A stretch of 7,190 bases of DNA, from the NCBI GenBank assembly GCA_905236265.1, contig CAJOOV010000101.1, forward strand, positions 1 through 7,190, written 5' to 3'. This stretch comes from an uncultured Oscillospiraceae bacterium. GTDB taxonomy: Bacteria > Bacillota > Clostridia > Oscillospirales > Oscillospiraceae. The notes under the pieces were generated by a model that did no database searches, had not been told where the DNA came from, and saw only the letters and a list, made by a program, of their open reading frames with translations. The first letter of the stretch is position 1; the number at the start of each line of letters is the position of its first letter. The position numbers and the translations under genes were made by a program. Of the stretch, positions 6,819-7,190 are shown one piece after another.

Positions 6819-6833
6819 CGCAGCGGCGCTGCG
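6819..6833. repeat. Perfect 15-bp palindrome in the spoIIID leader
   Basis: CGCAGCG-G-CGCTGCG has 7-bp arms and a single central base. It lies between the predicted spoIIID start of transcription and the ribosome binding site. In RNA it could form a GC-rich hairpin with a 5-bp or 6-bp stem; in DNA it could be an operator. Confidence 0.6.
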
Positions 6834-6842
6834 TGCGCTTCC

Positions 6843-6866
6843 CTTTCGCATACGAAAGCCTATGCG
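6843..6866. repeat. Two overlapping, mutually exclusive inverted repeats upstream of spoIIID
   Basis: CTTTCG-CATA-CGAAAG (6843-6858) has perfect 6-bp arms and a 4-bp loop. CGCATA (6847-6852) also pairs with TATGCG (6861-6866) across 8 bp. The two structures share bases, so only one can form at a time. They straddle the predicted spoIIID -10 box and start site, where a bound protein could affect spoIIID transcription. Confidence 0.55.
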
Positions 6867-6885
6867 CCCCCTGCGGTGTACATTC
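6857..6885 (-). promoter_or_regulatory. Tentative sigma-E-like promoter of spoIIID
   Basis: On the minus strand GAATGTA (6879-6885) resembles the sigma-E -35 type GAATATA. After 14 bp it is followed by CATAGGCT (6857-6864), which keeps CATA and the last T of CATACAAT. In Bacillus subtilis spoIIID is transcribed by sigma-E, so a site here is expected. The predicted start, near 6850, leaves a leader of roughly 66 nt. The match is partial. Confidence 0.4.
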
Positions 6886-6949
6886 CCCCAAATACAGCGG
6901 ACGGATTTGTGAAGAAAGCTCACTTTTGGAAAAATATACGTTTAAACTA

Positions 6950-6977
6950 TTGCACTTTTTACAGAATGTACTATAAT
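6950..6977 (+). promoter_or_regulatory. Predicted sigma-A promoter of ppdK
   Basis: A perfect -10 TATAAT (6972-6977) is preceded by 16 bp and TTGCAC (6950-6955), which keeps the TTG of the -35 consensus. It sits in a local AT-rich patch. Transcription would begin near 6984, about 72 nt before the ppdK start. Confidence 0.65.
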
Positions 6978-7007
6978 ATGGTTATGCACGAAAACTGCAA
7001 ATCCACA

Positions 7008-7030
7008 GGCGCTCTCTACAGCGGAGCGTC
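7008..7030 (+). other. Stem-loop in the ppdK 5' leader
   Basis: GGCGCTC (7008-7014) pairs with GAGCGTC (7024-7030), including one G-U pair, around a 9-nt loop. The stem ends 10 nt before the ppdK ribosome binding site. There is no T-tract, so it is not a terminator or attenuator as it stands. It may stabilise the mRNA or be incidental. Confidence 0.35.
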
Positions 7031-7055
7031 TCATTTACACAAAGGAGTGCTGCGT

Positions 7056-7190
7056 ATGAGCAAGAAGTTTGTATATCAGTTCTATGAGGGCAACAAGGAC
7101 ATGCGGGAGCTGCTGGGCGGCAAGGGTGCCAACCTTGCTGAGATGACCAACGCCGGTATGCCCGTCCCCAAGGGCTTCACCGTCACCACC
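7056..7190 (+). CDS. ppdK: Pyruvate phosphate dikinase, N-terminal part (3' end outside window)
   Basis: The first 45 codons encode the start of the ATP-grasp nucleotide-binding domain of pyruvate phosphate dikinase. This cytosolic enzyme reversibly converts PEP, AMP and PPi to pyruvate, ATP and Pi, and serves PPi-linked glycolysis in many Clostridia. The match is the family N-terminus: FxEGNKDMRELLGGKGANLAEM, then NAGMPVPKGFTVTT, which differs from the phosphoenolpyruvate synthase start. ATG 7056 has AAAGGAG (7041-7047) 8 nt upstream and a good promoter candidate at 6950-6977. The gene is divergent from spoIIID. The phosphohistidine and PEP-binding domains lie beyond the window, so their integrity cannot be judged. 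Confidence 0.94.
   Translation, partial: MSKKFVYQFYEGNKDMRELLGGKGANLAEMTNAGMPVPKGFTVTT

Noticed and set aside
6436..6912. 158-codon plus-strand frame over the end of the carboxypeptidase gene, spoIIID and the spacer
   Set aside because: It overlaps conserved spoIIID on the other strand, starts inside the carboxypeptidase gene and crosses the terminator hairpin. The product is Pro/Arg/Leu-rich without a motif.
1..7190. Mobile element, CRISPR array, tRNA/rRNA, defence or toxin-antitoxin system
   Set aside because: No transposase, integrase, repeat-spacer pattern, tRNA fold or toxin-like small gene pair was seen; every sizeable conserved frame belongs to a core metabolic, cell-wall or sporulation family.

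Overview
The window looks like ordinary chromosomal sequence from a GC-rich, anaerobic, endospore-forming Firmicute of the Clostridia. The gut Oscillospiraceae/Ruminococcaceae type fits best. The evidence is a bacterial V/A-type ATPase operon, a clear SpoIIID sporulation regulator, pyruvate phosphate dikinase and a clostridial-style glycogen phosphorylase, in GC-rich genes separated by AT-rich spacers. The lineage is inferred from protein character, not from a database search.

Layout. Positions 1-2544 (+) hold the 3' end of a V/A-ATPase operon: the end of catalytic subunit A, then subunit B (TGATG overlap with A), then central-stalk subunit D. The operon ends at a perfect 14-bp hairpin that works as a terminator on both strands, followed by a second hairpin. 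Positions 2650-5082 (-) are glgP, glycogen/maltodextrin phosphorylase, convergent with the ATPase operon. Its promoter candidate lies in an AT-rich divergent spacer (5083-5360) shared with a D-Ala-D-Ala carboxypeptidase of the dacF type (5361-6506, +). That gene is tail-to-tail with spoIIID (6523-6783, -), with only 16 bp between the stop codons and a GC-rich hairpin that reaches into the spoIIID reading frame. A second divergent spacer (6784-7055) carries several inverted repeats, a tentative sigma-E-like promoter for spoIIID and a sigma-A-like promoter for ppdK. The first 45 codons of ppdK close the window.

How the genes relate. The ATPase couples ATP to ion transport. GlgP releases glucose-1-phosphate from storage glucan, and PpdK interconverts PEP and pyruvate in PPi-linked glycolysis, so the energy genes are compatible but not one operon. 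The carboxypeptidase trims peptidoglycan peptides, and with SpoIIID next to it a cortex or sporulation role is possible. All six genes are recognised families. I see no mobile element, CRISPR array, tRNA/rRNA, defence cassette or undescribed multi-gene system. The more interesting material is non-coding: stacked palindromes between spoIIID and ppdK, the coding/terminator overlap at the end of spoIIID, and operator-like repeats between glgP and the carboxypeptidase gene.
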